A DNA stretch of 40,918 nucleotides from Chitinophagaceae bacterium (GTDB taxonomy: Bacteria > Bacteroidota > Bacteroidia > Chitinophagales > Chitinophagaceae), in the NCBI GenBank assembly GCA_947447265.1, contig CANFKC010000043.1:1-40918 (forward strand). Direction: 5' to 3'. Numbering within the stretch: position 1 is the stretch's first letter; each line of letters starts with the position of its first letter. The notes beneath the pieces were generated by a model. That model was not told where the DNA came from and did no database searches. It was given only the letters and a program-made list of their open reading frames with translations. Below are positions 1-7,794 of the stretch, in pieces. The translations under genes were made by a program, and so were the position numbers.

Positions 1-123
1 CACTTTCACAACAAAATATTCAACAGCCTTGATGACGTCGAAAATACTCTGAACAATGCACTCGCTCAATATCACATTAGCGCTTCAGATATCAAGCAAC
101 TGTCTAAAGGATATGCTTTTTAA
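1..123 (+). CDS. C-terminal end of a probable IS630-type transposase, cut by the window edge
   Basis: An open frame enters from the left edge and gives 40 residues before TAA at 121-123. The visible piece begins HFHNKIFNSLDDVENTLNNA. A phrase of the form N-x-x-F-x-S-L-x-x-V/L-E-x-A-L is what I associate with the last helix of IS630-family DDE transposases, where it follows the catalytic domain. The catalytic residues lie outside the window, so neither intactness nor activity can be judged. I see no clear terminal inverted repeat just downstream. Repeats at 184-299 do follow. The family call rests on a short tail and is tentative. Confidence 0.42.
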   Translation, partial: HFHNKIFNSLDDVENTLNNALAQYHISASDIKQLSKGYAF

Positions 124-183
124 TAAAATTGATAGCGGTTTATTATAAGCCGTCTATAAAGCAAATATTGGTAGGCGGATTTC

Positions 184-223
184 AACGCAAAGAGCGCAAA
201 AGGTTCGCAAAGAAGGCGCAAAG
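184..223. repeat. Interspersed CGCAAAG repeat, copy A
   Basis: About 40 bp made of spaced CGCAAAG words (ACGCAAAGAGCGCAAAAGG, then two more CGCAAAG words). A near-identical copy lies at 7396-7436, and a decayed one at about 13180-13225. All are intergenic. The function is unknown; it looks like a dispersed non-coding repeat family. Confidence 0.7.
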
Positions 224-253
224 CCAACGCGCTGTATGGTAGTTCCCCACTCG

Positions 254-299
254 TCCTCGTTTGTAACGAGGATGCTATGGATTGGCGTTTGCAACGCCA
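254..299. repeat. REP-like element: two adjacent hairpins with the same core
   Basis: Hairpin 1 pairs 254-261 (TCCTCGTT) with 265-272 (AACGAGGA) around a 3-nt loop. Hairpin 2 pairs 283-289 (TGGCGTT) with 293-299 (AACGCCA), also around a 3-nt loop. Both have the core CGTT-TGY-AACG. Twin short hairpins between genes resemble bacterial REP/BIME elements. Whether a RAYT-type transposase mobilises them cannot be told from this window. Confidence 0.6.
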
Positions 300-379
300 G
301 TAATAATCACTGGTTCCACTAGGAGCGGTAGGGTCTAATTCACAAATATTGTTTATTTTCGTAAAACAAACGTGCCCCT

Positions 380-1915
380 ATGAAACTGTTGCTTTGCCTC
401 TTAATGTTTATCTCAATTGCAGGCAGGGCACAAACCATCTATATAACGGCCCTAGACTCCACCACAATTTGTAATGGTCATACGGCAAGGTTCTCAGCAA
501 CAGTAACAGGCGTGACGTCGCCTCACTACCAATGGCAGGTTAATAATACAAGCGCGGGAACAGATTCATCGCTATTTTCAACTACCGCTCTTCACGATGG
601 CGATACCGTAAGTTGTCTACTTATGAATGCTACTCATGATACTGTATTAGCCCATTCGGCAAATTTAAATATCACTATACAAAACATGCCTGATGCCGGC
701 GTAATAACGGGAGCAGATACATTTGTTTGTGTGGGTGCCACAACGGTATTGTCGGATACAACAGCAGGTGGTGTTTGGGTGCCAGCAAGTAATCACTGTT
801 CCGTAACAAACGGGACCGTAACAGGTATTAGCGACGGTGGATTTGAATGCCCTGCGCCGTACCAGGATACTATTTACTATGTAGTCTCCAATAGTTGTGG
901 AACGGACACCGCAAAGTATCCGATGTTGGTTCATGCGTTTCCCAATGCATATTTTGAACTCGTGGACGTTCTGCACGGTTATATCTGCACATATAATGCA
1001 GTCACGTGCATGCCACCTTTTCAATACGGTTATTTCCAAGGATTGAAAATTTCTAACGGATGGATGGAGGCGGGATTTCTCTGTGAAGGAGAAATTCACG
1101 CGAAGCATGATTTTGTTGCGGTAGGAGGTTTCTATGGCCGGAAGCCAGGCGTAGATACGATAGTTTGCGTATCAACAAATATTTGCGGCACCGCAACGCA
1201 TGAAATGCAGATAACGGTAATAGAAAAACCTCAGGCACCGAAAATAACAAAATCGATAGATAAATTATGCGCCGCGGAGCGGGATTCTATTATTGCCCCT
1301 GGTATTTCGTCGTGCGCTGCAACTGCCGGGGCTTCAGCGTTATTCAGCAATAGTGTAGTGTATGTTACCGGTGGCAGCATTCCGGGTTTGGTTACTATAA
1401 CACTACGTTCATCCAATATCTGTGGATGGACAGACGCGTCTACAACTATCGAAATAAAGGAAACTCCCACGCCAATTCTTGGCAAGGACAGTGTTTGTGC
1501 CGGTTATCCGTTAGTGCTCGCTGATTGGGTTGGCAGAGGCGTGTGGGGAACGCTCGATGAAGCGATTGCCACTGTGAATGCTACGGGCATAGTATCAGGC
1601 ATTACAGAAGGGAAAACAGCCATCAAGTATAGTTTAACCGATGGTTGCACTGTCACTAAAGATATCCAGGTGATAAAGTGCGAAAAGGAAGTAGAGTTAT
1701 ACCCTAATCCTGCTTCCGGAGAGTTGACGGTACATTTGTTCGTAGATATTTATCAATCCTACAAGATGTACACTATTTTAGGACAGGAAGTAGGCTCAAA
1801 TGCTCTCGATGGTGAGTTCACAAAACTAGACATCCGGTCCTTACCCAATGGTATATATTTCCTGAAGTTAATCGGCACTACAAAAAATACAGTCCAAAAG
1901 TTGGTAAAGGAGTAA
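380..1915 (+). CDS. Secreted Ig-like repeat protein with T9SS type A sorting domain
   Basis: A 511-residue exported protein. Residues 1-18 form a signal peptide (MKLLLCLLMFISIAGRAQ) for Sec export. The middle is a string of roughly 80-100-residue Ig/PKD/Big2-like modules, seen as recurring C-x-G, GTVTGISDGG and ATGIVSGITEG phrases. The last ~75 residues (from about 436) contain ELYPNPASGELTV and end in PNGIYFLKL...QKLVKE. That is the type A C-terminal sorting signal used by the type IX system to cross the outer membrane, after which it is cut off and the protein is anchored or released. A TATTTTCG box at 354-361, one base off the TAnnTTTG consensus, ends 18 bp before the ATG. The substrate or ligand is unknown; an adhesin or surface role is inferred. 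Confidence 0.85.
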   Translation: MKLLLCLLMFISIAGRAQTIYITALDSTTICNGHTARFSATVTGVTSPHYQWQVNNTSAGTDSSLFSTTALHDGDTVSCLLMNATHDTVLAHSANLNITIQNMPDAGVITGADTFVCVGATTVLSDTTAGGVWVPASNHCSVTNGTVTGISDGGFECPAPYQDTIYYVVSNSCGTDTAKYPMLVHAFPNAYFELVDVLHGYICTYNAVTCMPPFQYGYFQGLKISNGWMEAGFLCEGEIHAKHDFVAVGGFYGRKPGVDTIVCVSTNICGTATHEMQITVIEKPQAPKITKSIDKLCAAERDSIIAPGISSCAATAGASALFSNSVVYVTGGSIPGLVTITLRSSNICGWTDASTTIEIKETPTPILGKDSVCAGYPLVLADWVGRGVWGTLDEAIATVNATGIVSGITEGKTAIKYSLTDGCTVTKDIQVIKCEKEVELYPNPASGELTVHLFVDIYQSYKMYTILGQEVGSNALDGEFTKLDIRSLPNGIYFLKLIGTTKNTVQKLVKE

Positions 1916-2035
1916 GGTATAGTACCCATCCAAAGTAGTTTCCATAATTGGTTGACAAACAATCATACCTTTCACAAAAATCAAATAAATCAAAGTTCAG
2001 ACTAACTCCATCGGGACGTGTTCGTTTTTGGAAAG

Positions 2036-2052
2036 CCCCTCTATGGGAGGGG
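2036..2052. terminator. Hairpin between convergent genes, possible weak terminator
   Basis: CCCCTC (2036-2041) pairs with GAGGGG (2047-2052) over a 5-nt loop. It abuts the stop codon of the patatin-like gene (minus strand) and follows the T9SS gene (plus strand). There is no strong T tract on either side, so termination is uncertain. The stretch also resembles a GC-rich intergenic repeat (GGGAGGGGTTAGGGGAGGC), and the last codons of the patatin gene run into it. Confidence 0.35.
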
Positions 2053-3339
2053 TTAGGGGAGGCCCCACATCCCCTTAGCCTCAGCATAAGTGCCATACCC
2101 AATATGCTTGCCATTTCCATCGCCGCGTATAAACTGATTGGGTATTACCGGCGCAACATGATTGTCTACAATAAACCTTGCGCACAGTTCTACAATAAGG
2201 TTCACATCATCTTGTTTTACAGCATCCATATCCAGGTCGAGCAAGTCAATAAAACTAGTTTCGCCATTCGTCCACGCTGCGGGAGCTTCGTATCTGTTCG
2301 TGTTTTTATTTAATTCGGGTGTCACACATGGGTTTATTCGTACAATGCAGGGGTCATTATCTAAGGATGGTTTCAACACAGAAAATGCCACGAAAGATGC
2401 CGCATCAGGTGGGTCAGCAAGTATGCTCTGGGCCATCTTTGGCAGGTCTTTTAAAAAGCCAGTCTTTTTATCAGCGTGCACCATCTTGTTATTTTTATTG
2501 GCCTCGTATATTGCCTTTTGCTCGTCAGTACCTTCGTCAAAGCCAACAATCACGGGTTTGCGTGCAGCACCTGTGCCAATAGAAAGTATACGATAGTCAG
2601 CTGCCGTATTCCCCTTTCCATTTGTCATCGCTTCTACCAGCCCAGCCATGACCGGGTTATTAAATCCACCCACAGCGCCATCCCAATACCAGTCTTTCAT
2701 TTTCGCGCTGGGTTTAGTGGTCTCCCATGTTTTTACAATTGCCGGCTCATCAAAATAATTGAGGGGTGCATTTGAAGAGGCGTGCACGGCATGTAGCAGC
2801 GAAATATCCCATCTGGCAGAGTTGAAGCCTGCGGTATTACTGAGTGGGTTACTTCTGAAAAATGATTCCCGCTCTTTAAAGTAGTTATAGCCACAGACAA
2901 TCAGGTCTGGAAATTTACCTCCGACTATACCCGGTATTTGCGTCATTGGCTGGTTGGCCAGCAATTCATCACGATTGGTAACGCCTGTGCGCTGCATTAG
3001 TACTTTTTCAAGTCCCTTAAATTTGCGTTCTGCGCTATATTTTGGGCCGCCAATACCAACTGCATTCGTAAATTTTGCCCACGTTTTTTCCCAGAAGCCT
3101 AGCTTCGAAAATACCTCCTTTCTATCAGTTTCATTGGTAAATACGGAAACGATTTCGCTCATTTTAAGATTCGATACCATGGCAGCTAAAACCATGGAGC
3201 CGCCTGAATTGGCGATTACCAAATCAAAATCTCTAAGTATTTCCTGTCCGGGTAAATCACCATAAATATCTTTGAGCACCATCGCCTGTATCAAAGCCCA
3301 GGAGCCACCACCATCTAAAGAAAGAATTTTATAAGGCAT
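2053..3339 (-). CDS. Patatin-like phospholipase
   Basis: A 428-residue protein of the patatin family, Ser-Asp dyad acyl hydrolases that cleave acyl chains from (phospho)lipids. Residues 7-16 (SLDGGGSWAL) are the glycine-rich oxyanion-hole loop. The nucleophile elbow is at 43-47, A-N-S-G-G, with Ser45 as nucleophile. Residues 184-195 carry the H-A-S-S-N-A-P-x-N-Y-F segment typical of the fold. Asp220 in the D-G-A motif (219-222) is the second catalytic residue. The first glycine of the usual G-x-S-x-G elbow is alanine here. There is no signal peptide, so it is probably cytoplasmic. The gene stands alone, convergent with the preceding T9SS gene. Its substrate cannot be read from sequence. Confidence 0.88.
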   Translation of the reverse strand: MPYKILSLDGGGSWALIQAMVLKDIYGDLPGQEILRDFDLVIANSGGSMVLAAMVSNLKMSEIVSVFTNETDRKEVFSKLGFWEKTWAKFTNAVGIGGPKYSAERKFKGLEKVLMQRTGVTNRDELLANQPMTQIPGIVGGKFPDLIVCGYNYFKERESFFRSNPLSNTAGFNSARWDISLLHAVHASSNAPLNYFDEPAIVKTWETTKPSAKMKDWYWDGAVGGFNNPVMAGLVEAMTNGKGNTAADYRILSIGTGAARKPVIVGFDEGTDEQKAIYEANKNNKMVHADKKTGFLKDLPKMAQSILADPPDAASFVAFSVLKPSLDNDPCIVRINPCVTPELNKNTNRYEAPAAWTNGETSFIDLLDLDMDAVKQDDVNLIVELCARFIVDNHVAPVIPNQFIRGDGNGKHIGYGTYAEAKGMWGLP

Positions 3340-3897
3340 ATTAAATAATTTATTTACAATTATAATGCAAATAATTGAAATTGCAAATGTTCACTAATAT
3401 TAGTTTCCGGGGAAATTCTTTTGTGCTACAATAAAATAACGGGTGGAGTGGCTCCTGGTGCGGGAATGAATAAAAATCATTTGCACTTTACTCCAAACCA
3501 TTTTTAAAAGATTTTGCCGGTATTAATTTAGTGGGCACCTTTAGGTAATGGTATTCCAAACTACTGGATTGTTGTTTTTATGTAGCGGAAAAAAATAGTA
3601 TGCTTCGTTGCAGCGAGGTGAGCGAAAAGTAATTTCATTTTTTCAGGCACTGCTTAACCAGCGGTTAACTCGTTTCGATTTTGTGCTTGGTTCAGTTAGC
3701 TAGCGGTATTACCCCACGAAAGTCGTTGCAGCATGGCCCTTAACAACCAAAATGGGCGGTAATTATCCACAATTGGGGCGAATAAGGCTATTGTGTGGGC
3801 GATTTTTGTTAATTTGTACAGGTTTAATGCCCGGTAACCCAACCTTTTCCAAAGAGTGGTGGTCTTATTAAGGGTAAATATTTAATAATCACTATAC
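3340..3897. other. Long intergenic region upstream of the first ECF sigma operon
   Basis: 558 bp between the divergent patatin and ECF sigma genes. I find no convincing ORF or RNA gene. A short symmetric TTTCCGGGGAAA lies at 3404-3415, about 65 bp upstream of the patatin start. A candidate ECF-type promoter lies at 3840-3864 and is listed separately. The unusual length leaves room for regulatory sites or a small RNA that I cannot identify by eye. Confidence 0.5.
3840..3864 (+). promoter_or_regulatory. Candidate ECF-type promoter for the first sigma operon
   Basis: CAAC (3840-3843), 17 nt, GGTC (3861-3864). The same arrangement, TAAC-N17-CGTC, occurs upstream of the second sigma operon at 17726-17750. 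AAC near -35 and GTC near -10 is the general ECF promoter pattern. The match is short and could be chance. Confidence 0.25.
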
Positions 3898-4473
3898 TTG
3901 TCCATCGCATTGGCATATACCGCAACAAGTCAAGTAAGTGAGTTGGAACAACTCATCAAGGGGTGCATTCGCAATGAGCGGAGTGCACAGGAGAAGCTGT
4001 ATAAGCTCTTCTACCCTAAGATGATGGCACTGGTTCGCCGGTATATCGATTCAGATATGCAGGCGGAAGAAGTTATGAATAATGGTTACCTGCGTGCTTT
4101 TCAGAAATTGAGTCAGTATAATTTCCAGGGATCGTTTGAAGGATGGTTACGAAAAATAATTTTTCATGCCGTTTCAGACTATGTGAAGCAGAATTGCCGT
4201 TATAATGAAAAAGTAGTTCTTGTAGAGAAAGATGAAGTAGTGCATAAAGACCATGCTGATAAGTTGTATTACGATCAGCTGGTGCAATTGGTACAGGCGC
4301 TGCCCAATGCAACGCGTACGGTTTTTAATATGTACGTAATGGAAGGGTTTACGCACAAGGAGATAGGGGATATGCTGGGTATCAGCGAAGGAACATCGAA
4401 ATGGCACTTGTCGGAAGGCAGGAAGATATTGAAGGAAAAAATTGAACATTTAGAATTGCATTTTAAAGCTTAA
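3898..4473 (+). CDS. ECF-family RNA polymerase sigma factor (first operon)
   Basis: 191 residues. Region 2 covers about 33-100 (KLYKLFYPKMMAL, then FQGSFEGWLRKI, which includes the core-binding and -10 contact helices). Region 4 covers about 126-182, with the helix-turn-helix FTHKEIGDMLGISEGTSKWH for the -35 element. There is no region 1.1 or 3, as usual for extracytoplasmic-function sigmas. The start is unclear: a stop at 3886-3888 and the lack of an early ATG leave TTG at 3898 (or TTG at 3910). It is followed after 14 bp by the membrane-spanning partner, which is expected to hold it inactive. It is a paralogue of the sigma at 17858, sharing S-A-Q-x-K-L-Y and FQGxFEGWxRxI. Confidence 0.93.
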   Translation: MSIALAYTATSQVSELEQLIKGCIRNERSAQEKLYKLFYPKMMALVRRYIDSDMQAEEVMNNGYLRAFQKLSQYNFQGSFEGWLRKIIFHAVSDYVKQNCRYNEKVVLVEKDEVVHKDHADKLYYDQLVQLVQALPNATRTVFNMYVMEGFTHKEIGDMLGISEGTSKWHLSEGRKILKEKIEHLELHFKA

Positions 4474-4487
4474 AAACATTTATCCAA

Positions 4488-7253
4488 ATGGATAACAACC
4501 TTATTAATATTGATGATCTTGTAAAGCAGCGGCTAAGCGGCGGCGAGGAGCGGGAACGCCCTGGCTCCTGGTCGCGCATGCAAGAGCTTTTAGAGCAGGA
4601 GGAGAAGAAAAAGCCCATCGGCATGATCTTCTGGAGGCGCGGTTTAGGCGCAGTAGGTGTTTTGCTGCTGTTAACCATGTTAACTGTTGGCAGGGACGAA
4701 GTTATTACTGTCTTTAAGGGCCTCGGCTCTGCAATGACAACCAATAATAACAATGTTGGCACTGCTGTTGCAAACAACCACGAAGTTGCTGCCATCAGCC
4801 AGCCAAACAGCCCGGACGCTGCTGCTGCTGCTGTTAACGCACCAGTTGCGGCTACAGACAAAGCACAGGCTAATGGTACCGTTGCGGCTAACAATGTAGC
4901 AGCTGACAAGTCAGAAGCAAGTGTAGCACAACCAGTAAAGCCAGTAGCGGCAACCGTATCAACTGCGCATAGTTCAGGCAATAGCCATAAGTTGCATGAA
5001 GTTGCGGGTACTCCTGCAATTGCCGCTAAGAACGGCGTTGTGAAGAATACAACTACTGCTGCTGATGCTGATGCCAATGAGTTACGTGTAAATGAAATTA
5101 AAAACAAAGCTGGCGTTGACAAAAATGTTGCTGCTCCAATCCCGGTTGCTGGAAAGAATGTAGCTGGCAAAAATGAGCAAAATGGTACATCGCTCGTTAA
5201 AGGGACTTCAAAACCGAATGTTGCTTCAAATAACACTAATGCAATCGGCAAAAAAGATGCTGAAATTGCAGCATCTGTAGCCACCAACAACACTCCAAAG
5301 CACACTAGTGGCAATAGCAATAATGCTGCAGGTAAAAAACAACATAACACAGCTTCAAATAACATTAATACAATCGGCAATACAGATGCTGCAATTGCGG
5401 AAGCTGCAGCTACCAACAACACTCCAAAGCACACTACTGGCAAGGCCAATAGCACTGCAGGTAAAAAACAACATAAAACAAGTGCTGCGCATACTAACGC
5501 TGATAATAATTTAGCAACTACCGATGCGCGTGGTATCGCTTCAAAACAAGGTGCTTCAAAAACAACTGGTCATGCTAAGAGCGTTGATGAAGAAGTTGAA
5601 ATATCTGCCACTACGTCAACCAAGGCTAATCGTGTAACTCCAGAGAACGCAAAACAACAGCATAACAAGGGTATTGCGAAAGCAACTCCATCAGCAGACA
5701 AACGTACTGCAACTGACATCAGCAAAATGCCATTGAGCGCAGGTGTAACAGGTATTGCTGCTACAGGTAAAAAGAACAGTACTCCATCACTTGCACCGGT
5801 AAAATCGATCAATCCTGCTACCGTTGCTGGTAAAGCTGCCGTTAACACAACTCCTGTTGATATTGCAGCGGCTCCGTCTGCGTCAAAGCAAAGTTTAGCG
5901 GTGAATGCACCAGTGAATCAAACGAATGTTGGTAAAACTACTCCAACTACAAACGCGCCATTAGCAGGTGTAACACCTAAAAAGACACACGACGTTGTTG
6001 TGTCAACCAAGCAGGTGCGTACCATAGAAGCGAAAGAAAAGACAGAAGGACAATATCCGGGAAAACTTACTGCACACTACGATACTATTTTAAACGAAAA
6101 GAAGACAATAGTAGAGAAGAAAACAGTGAATGACGAGGAAGAGTTGGTAGTTAATGCAGAAATGCCAGCAACTCCAGATGCAGAAAAATCAGCTCAAAAG
6201 ACCAGGACTAAGACTAAGGGAACAGTTGCAACAGCACAGAAATCAAAACCCGGAACCAGCAGTAAAACAGCAGCAAAGGGTGGTAATAGTGCTACTTCAG
6301 TTGCTACAGGTCCAACCGTTGCTACAACTACAAAAACAGGAAACGCAACAGGTGTAGCTACTTCAGGCAGCGTTGCTTCAAGGGTATTTAAAATGACCCC
6401 AATAAGCAGAATTTTGCCTGCAGCGGCACCAAGGGCAATGGCAGCACCTGCTAATGTAAAAGCAGCAACACCGAAATTAGCCGCACTCAATCCTGCTGAA
6501 ACAGAAGGTAACGGATTGATAGCTGATAAAAAGAAGGGCTTATATTTCTTGCAAAGTTTGTCAGCCGCGTTTAATGACGTTAAGTACAAGTTTGGTAACG
6601 CTAAATTCTCTGCGGGTCTTACTGCAGGTATCAATGGCACATTCTTTGGTCCGAGCAGCTGTAAAGGCTTCCATTTCGGGGCAACTGCCAACTTTGAACT
6701 TGATGAAAAATGGAACTTCCTGGCTGAGTTGAAATATATCCACAGGGTGAACAGTACCTACTTTATGCACGTGACTTATGATAACTACATTCCTGATCCG
6801 CAGAATGGTGGCTATACTAAAGACCCTACAGAAGTTGATTATACTTTCTCTACCCTGCACAGTTTCGAGATGCCGTTGTCATTGCGTTACAATGCAGGTA
6901 AGTTAGACTTCTTTGGTGGTGCTAACTTCCTCTATACTTTGGGTGTTAACGTAACTGGTTCACCAATCAGGGTGCAGGGTGCACAGGTATCGCATGTGAG
7001 CGCTGTAGGTCCAAACAACACCCCTTCAATACAGGTGAGCGATTTCGACCGTGGCCGTTTTGGAGTTGGTTATTTGTTCGGTGTTGATTACAGGATCGCG
7101 CCAAATATGATGCTTGATTTCCGTAATGTGCAGACAGTATGGGATAATTCGCAAGGCAGTTCATCAAAGGTGGTATCTAACAATCTATTCAAGAGCCCAT
7201 CATTGCAGTTCTCTTTATTCTACACATTTGGTCAAAAGAACGACGATAAGTAA
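4488..7253 (+). CDS. Putative dual-membrane-spanning anti-sigma protein with C-terminal beta-barrel (first operon)
   Basis: 921 residues. Residues 1-50 are polar and predicted cytoplasmic, with N-I-D-D-L near the start and a Trp (W28) before an amphipathic helix. They align by eye with the N-terminus of the paralogue at 18410. Residues ~51-67 (RGLGAVGVLLLLTMLTVG) are one inner-membrane helix. Residues ~68-680 are low complexity, rich in Ala, Thr, Asn and Lys, almost free of Cys, and include a tandem duplication at 5223-5480. Residues ~683-921 alternate polar and hydrophobic/aromatic residues with Gly and Asn turns, like a PorT/OmpA-type outer-membrane beta-barrel, ending FSLFYTFGQKNDDK. Inferred role: the N-terminus binds the upstream sigma and the barrel senses outer-membrane state. 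Proteins of this plan (Dma) have, to my recollection, been described in Bacteroides. A plain porin-like protein is the alternative, but the N-terminal helix and sigma neighbour argue against it. Confidence 0.75.
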   Translation: MDNNLINIDDLVKQRLSGGEERERPGSWSRMQELLEQEEKKKPIGMIFWRRGLGAVGVLLLLTMLTVGRDEVITVFKGLGSAMTTNNNNVGTAVANNHEVAAISQPNSPDAAAAAVNAPVAATDKAQANGTVAANNVAADKSEASVAQPVKPVAATVSTAHSSGNSHKLHEVAGTPAIAAKNGVVKNTTTAADADANELRVNEIKNKAGVDKNVAAPIPVAGKNVAGKNEQNGTSLVKGTSKPNVASNNTNAIGKKDAEIAASVATNNTPKHTSGNSNNAAGKKQHNTASNNINTIGNTDAAIAEAAATNNTPKHTTGKANSTAGKKQHKTSAAHTNADNNLATTDARGIASKQGASKTTGHAKSVDEEVEISATTSTKANRVTPENAKQQHNKGIAKATPSADKRTATDISKMPLSAGVTGIAATGKKNSTPSLAPVKSINPATVAGKAAVNTTPVDIAAAPSASKQSLAVNAPVNQTNVGKTTPTTNAPLAGVTPKKTHDVVVSTKQVRTIEAKEKTEGQYPGKLTAHYDTILNEKKTIVEKKTVNDEEELVVNAEMPATPDAEKSAQKTRTKTKGTVATAQKSKPGTSSKTAAKGGNSATSVATGPTVATTTKTGNATGVATSGSVASRVFKMTPISRILPAAAPRAMAAPANVKAATPKLAALNPAETEGNGLIADKKKGLYFLQSLSAAFNDVKYKFGNAKFSAGLTAGINGTFFGPSSCKGFHFGATANFELDEKWNFLAELKYIHRVNSTYFMHVTYDNYIPDPQNGGYTKDPTEVDYTFSTLHSFEMPLSLRYNAGKLDFFGGANFLYTLGVNVTGSPIRVQGAQVSHVSAVGPNNTPSIQVSDFDRGRFGVGYLFGVDYRIAPNMMLDFRNVQTVWDNSQGSSSKVVSNNLFKSPSLQFSLFYTFGQKNDDK
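5223..5480 (+). repeat. 129-bp tandem duplication inside the linker of the first barrel protein
   Basis: Two direct copies, 5223-5351 and 5352-5480, each 43 codons and in frame. Both encode A-S-N-N-x-N-x-I-G early, NNTPKHT in the middle and AGKKQH near the end. The copies differ at several codons, so the duplication is not recent. A diverged continuation follows. Such units allow linker length to change without breaking the frame. Confidence 0.85.
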
Positions 7254-7285
7254 TTGTTGAAATATACTTAAACCTAACAGTCCCT

Positions 7286-7323
7286 GCATCCCGTACTATT
7301 TGCTTAGTGCGGGATGCTTTTTT
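7286..7323 (+). terminator. Rho-independent terminator of the first sigma operon
   Basis: GCATCCCGTAC (7286-7296) pairs with GTGCGGGATGC (7307-7317) with one mismatch around a 10-nt loop, followed by a run of T. It lies 33 bp after the barrel gene and closes a two-gene operon. Confidence 0.88.
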
Positions 7324-7395
7324 GCGGCAATCAGGTGGATGTTATTCGCTGTGGTTACAGGTTCTGCAGCCAAGTGAGTATTGCAAAATTCGTTC

Positions 7396-7436
7396 ACGCA
7401 AAGAGCGCAAAAGGAGCCGCAAAGCAGGCGCAAAGT
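7396..7436. repeat. Interspersed CGCAAAG repeat, copy B
   Basis: Nearly identical to the copy at 184-223: ACGCAAAGAGCGCAAAAGG followed by two further CGCAAAG words. It lies in the gene-free stretch 7324-7794. A short frame across it is not a believable gene. Confidence 0.7.
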
Positions 7437-7545
7437 CCAAAGAAATGATACCGCCTTTTCCGAGCATTGCGCCATTTGCAAACTACGTTTGGTAACCAAT
7501 AAGGGTTAATTCTTATACTGAAAAATAACTTGAGGGTACATAGTC

Positions 7546-7706
7546 ATACCAATTAGACATTAAATCTGCACTAAATGGCTTGTAAAATTAACCACCTCCC
7601 CCGAATGAACGAAGCTGAAGGAGCCGCGCTCATTCGGGTACTCCTCCTTCAAAAGGAGGAGACTGTGTAATTAGCGCAAGGTGTTATTTAAATGTCTAAT
7701 TGGTAT
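7546..7706. mobile_element. 161-bp element with 16-bp terminal inverted repeats and internal hairpins (MITE-like)
   Basis: The left end ATACCAATTAGACATT (7546-7561) is the exact reverse complement of the right end (7691-7706). Inside are two more perfect 9-bp stems: CCCGAATGA (7600-7608) with TCATTCGGG (7630-7638), and CTCCTCCTT (7641-7649) with AAGGAGGAG (7653-7661). There is no coding capacity and I see no clear target-site duplication. The form fits a non-autonomous transposable element or a structured interspersed repeat. It occupies most of the right half of the 541-bp gap 7254-7794. Confidence 0.5.
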
Positions 7707-7741
7707 AATTCTAACTGATAGAGGATTACATCCTAAGCAAC

Positions 7742-7770
7742 AAAAAAGCCACCATAACCGGCAGCTTTTT
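7742..7770 (-). terminator. Terminator of the T9SS gene at 7795
   Basis: Read on the minus strand, AAGCTGCC pairs with GGTGGCTT (two wobble pairs, 6-nt loop), followed by TTTT. It starts 25 bp after the stop codon. Confidence 0.7.
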
Positions 7771-7794
7771 ACTATTATTGATTGAGTTAAGTTA

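Noticed and set aside
3404-3415. TTTCCGGGGAAA upstream of the first sigma operon, resembling TTCCGGGG at 17731-17738 upstream of the second
   Set aside because: The first copy lies nearly 500 bp from the sigma start and next to the divergent patatin gene, so a shared regulatory role is unlikely.
3340-3897. Hidden tRNA, riboswitch or CRISPR in the long gap
   Set aside because: No cloverleaf, repeat-spacer pattern or recognisable aptamer could be traced by eye; a covariance-model scan would decide.
4463-5455. 330-residue hydrophobic minus-strand frame opposite the first barrel protein
   Set aside because: It mirrors the Ala/Thr/Asn-rich linker: GCN codons read backwards give Leu/Ala/Ser/Val runs. 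No start context or family motif. The similar minus-strand frames at 19207-19716 and 19798-20418 have the same cause.
6194-6691. 165-residue minus-strand frame in the same gene
   Set aside because: Shadow of low-complexity coding sequence; no signals of its own.
7307-7495. 62-residue plus-strand frame
   Set aside because: It begins inside the terminator of the first sigma operon and runs through a dispersed repeat.
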